From Mycolicibacterium elephantis DSM 44368 (GTDB lineage: Bacteria > Actinomycetota > Actinomycetes > Mycobacteriales > Mycobacteriaceae), in contig NZ_ATDN01000002.1 of assembly GCF_004014805.1 (NCBI RefSeq), positions 62,001 to 126,000 on the forward strand: 64,000 nucleotides of DNA, in the 5' to 3' direction. The stretch's first letter is position 1. Each line of letters opens with the position of its first letter. Position numbers and translations under genes: made by a program. Below are positions 63,703-64,000 of the stretch, one piece after another. The notes beneath the pieces are model-generated. The model was not told where the DNA came from and made no database searches. It worked only from the letters and a program-made list of their open reading frames with translations.

Positions 63703-64000
63703 TCAGACAACGGTGAAGACGATCGAGTGCCAGCCGGTCGCGCCGTCGGGCGTGGGCCCGGGGGTGATCACCCCGAGGCGCTCTTCGGCCTGCATGTTGT
63801 CCTCGGCGTCGACAGCACGGCACGCCACCTTGTGTTGTCCTGGCGTCAGAGCCTTGGCGAGCCGAAACATCCGCCACGTGTTGGGATTTACCGCGACGCC
63901 CAGCTCGGCAGGCTCCCATTCGCCGTCGTCGAAGCGCACCTCTACTCGCTTGATCCCTCGGCCCTGCGCCCACGCCGTACCCGCAACGGTGACGTCGGCC
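63703..64000 (-). CDS. Molybdopterin-dependent oxidoreductase, C-terminal dimerisation domain (5' end outside window)
   Basis: The last 98 complete codons of a gene that starts beyond the right edge. [57 protein letters not shown] and [15 protein letters not shown] match the Ig-like Mo-co dimerisation domain of sulfite-oxidase-type enzymes. The Moco domain is not in the window, so the substrate cannot be judged. It ends 104 bp before the fasciclin gene, in the same direction. Confidence 0.8.
   Translation of the reverse strand, partial: ADVTVAGTAWAQGRGIKRVEVRFDDGEWEPAELGVAVNPNTWRMFRLAKALTPGQHKVACRAVDAEDNMQAEERLGVITPGPTPDGATGWHSIVFTVV

Noticed and set aside
1..64000. Looked for CRISPR arrays, tRNA/rRNA genes and insertion sequences
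   Set aside because: No evenly spaced repeats, no cloverleaf or CCA-end pattern between genes, and no transposase or integrase-like protein was seen; a tRNAscan or ISfinder search would confirm.

Overview
The window is a GC-rich actinobacterial chromosome segment. Its gene content and order match the recA–lexA–ideR–sigB–sigA–dut–dxs block of mycobacteria: most genes have a counterpart, in the same order, in M. tuberculosis Rv2737c–Rv2680 (recalled from memory, not searched). The recA without intein, the [NiFe]-hydrogenase locus next to recA, the glutamate-type ABC importer and several extra transporters point to a fast-growing environmental species (Mycolicibacterium). I saw no tRNA, rRNA, CRISPR array, transposase or phage gene. 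No gene-free stretch exceeds about 260 bp.

Layout. 1–3.6 kb (minus): hypA-hypB-hhyS-hhyL, two nickel maturation genes followed by a group 1h-type high-affinity H2 uptake hydrogenase; the large subunit runs off the left edge. 3.7–5.4 kb: recA-recX behind an SOS box and a second RecA-NDp-type promoter. 5.4–10.6 kb: an F420-type oxidoreductase, a secreted low-complexity protein and gluABCD. 10.7–20.3 kb: tRNA modification (miaB, miaA), lysine/peptidoglycan precursor (dapF), the ribosome-associated GTPase hflX, an HtrA-like lipoprotein, a DUF349 protein and a DMT permease. 20.4–26.2 kb: a CsbD-like stress protein, fadE20, an LGFP-repeat envelope protein, then the SOS pair lexA/chiZ and nrdR. 26.3–33.2 kb: PhzF-like, alpha/beta hydrolase, PAC2, sthA, a lipoprotein, DUF4192 and ideR. 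33.3–39.3 kb: sigB and sigA enclosing small zinc-binding and membrane proteins. 39.5–52.3 kb: ppgK, suhB, cei, DUF4193, dut and neighbours, then the K+ regulators ceoC/ceoB beside a KimA-like permease and a TrmA-type RNA methyltransferase. 52.3–55.8 kb: an accessory interval, locally AT-rich, with a 40-residue basic microprotein, two unrecognised genes, an MSMEG_6728-family protein and a pyruvyl transferase, ending in a 19-bp perfect inverted repeat. 55.8–64 kb: nhaA, dxs, an amidohydrolase, an RNase D-like protein, DUF3000, a fasciclin lipoprotein and the C-terminus of a molybdenum oxidoreductase.

How it works together. The interval combines DNA-damage response (recA, recX, lexA, chiZ), transcriptional control (sigA, sigB, ideR, nrdR), precursor metabolism (dut, dxs, dapF, ppgK, suhB), ion homeostasis (ceoBC with a KimA-like permease, nhaA) and energy scavenging (hydrogenase). 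At least 15 genes show a TANNNT -10 element 6–8 nt before an ATG or GTG, so they are probably leaderless; I used this to choose several start codons. Points most worth a second look: a Cys-to-Asp change in the hydrogenase proximal cluster motif, three phased LexA-like boxes before chiZ, a perfect CRP palindrome before the DUF4193 gene, a shared bidirectional -10 between dut and its neighbour, and a possible invertible promoter between the pyruvyl transferase gene and nhaA.
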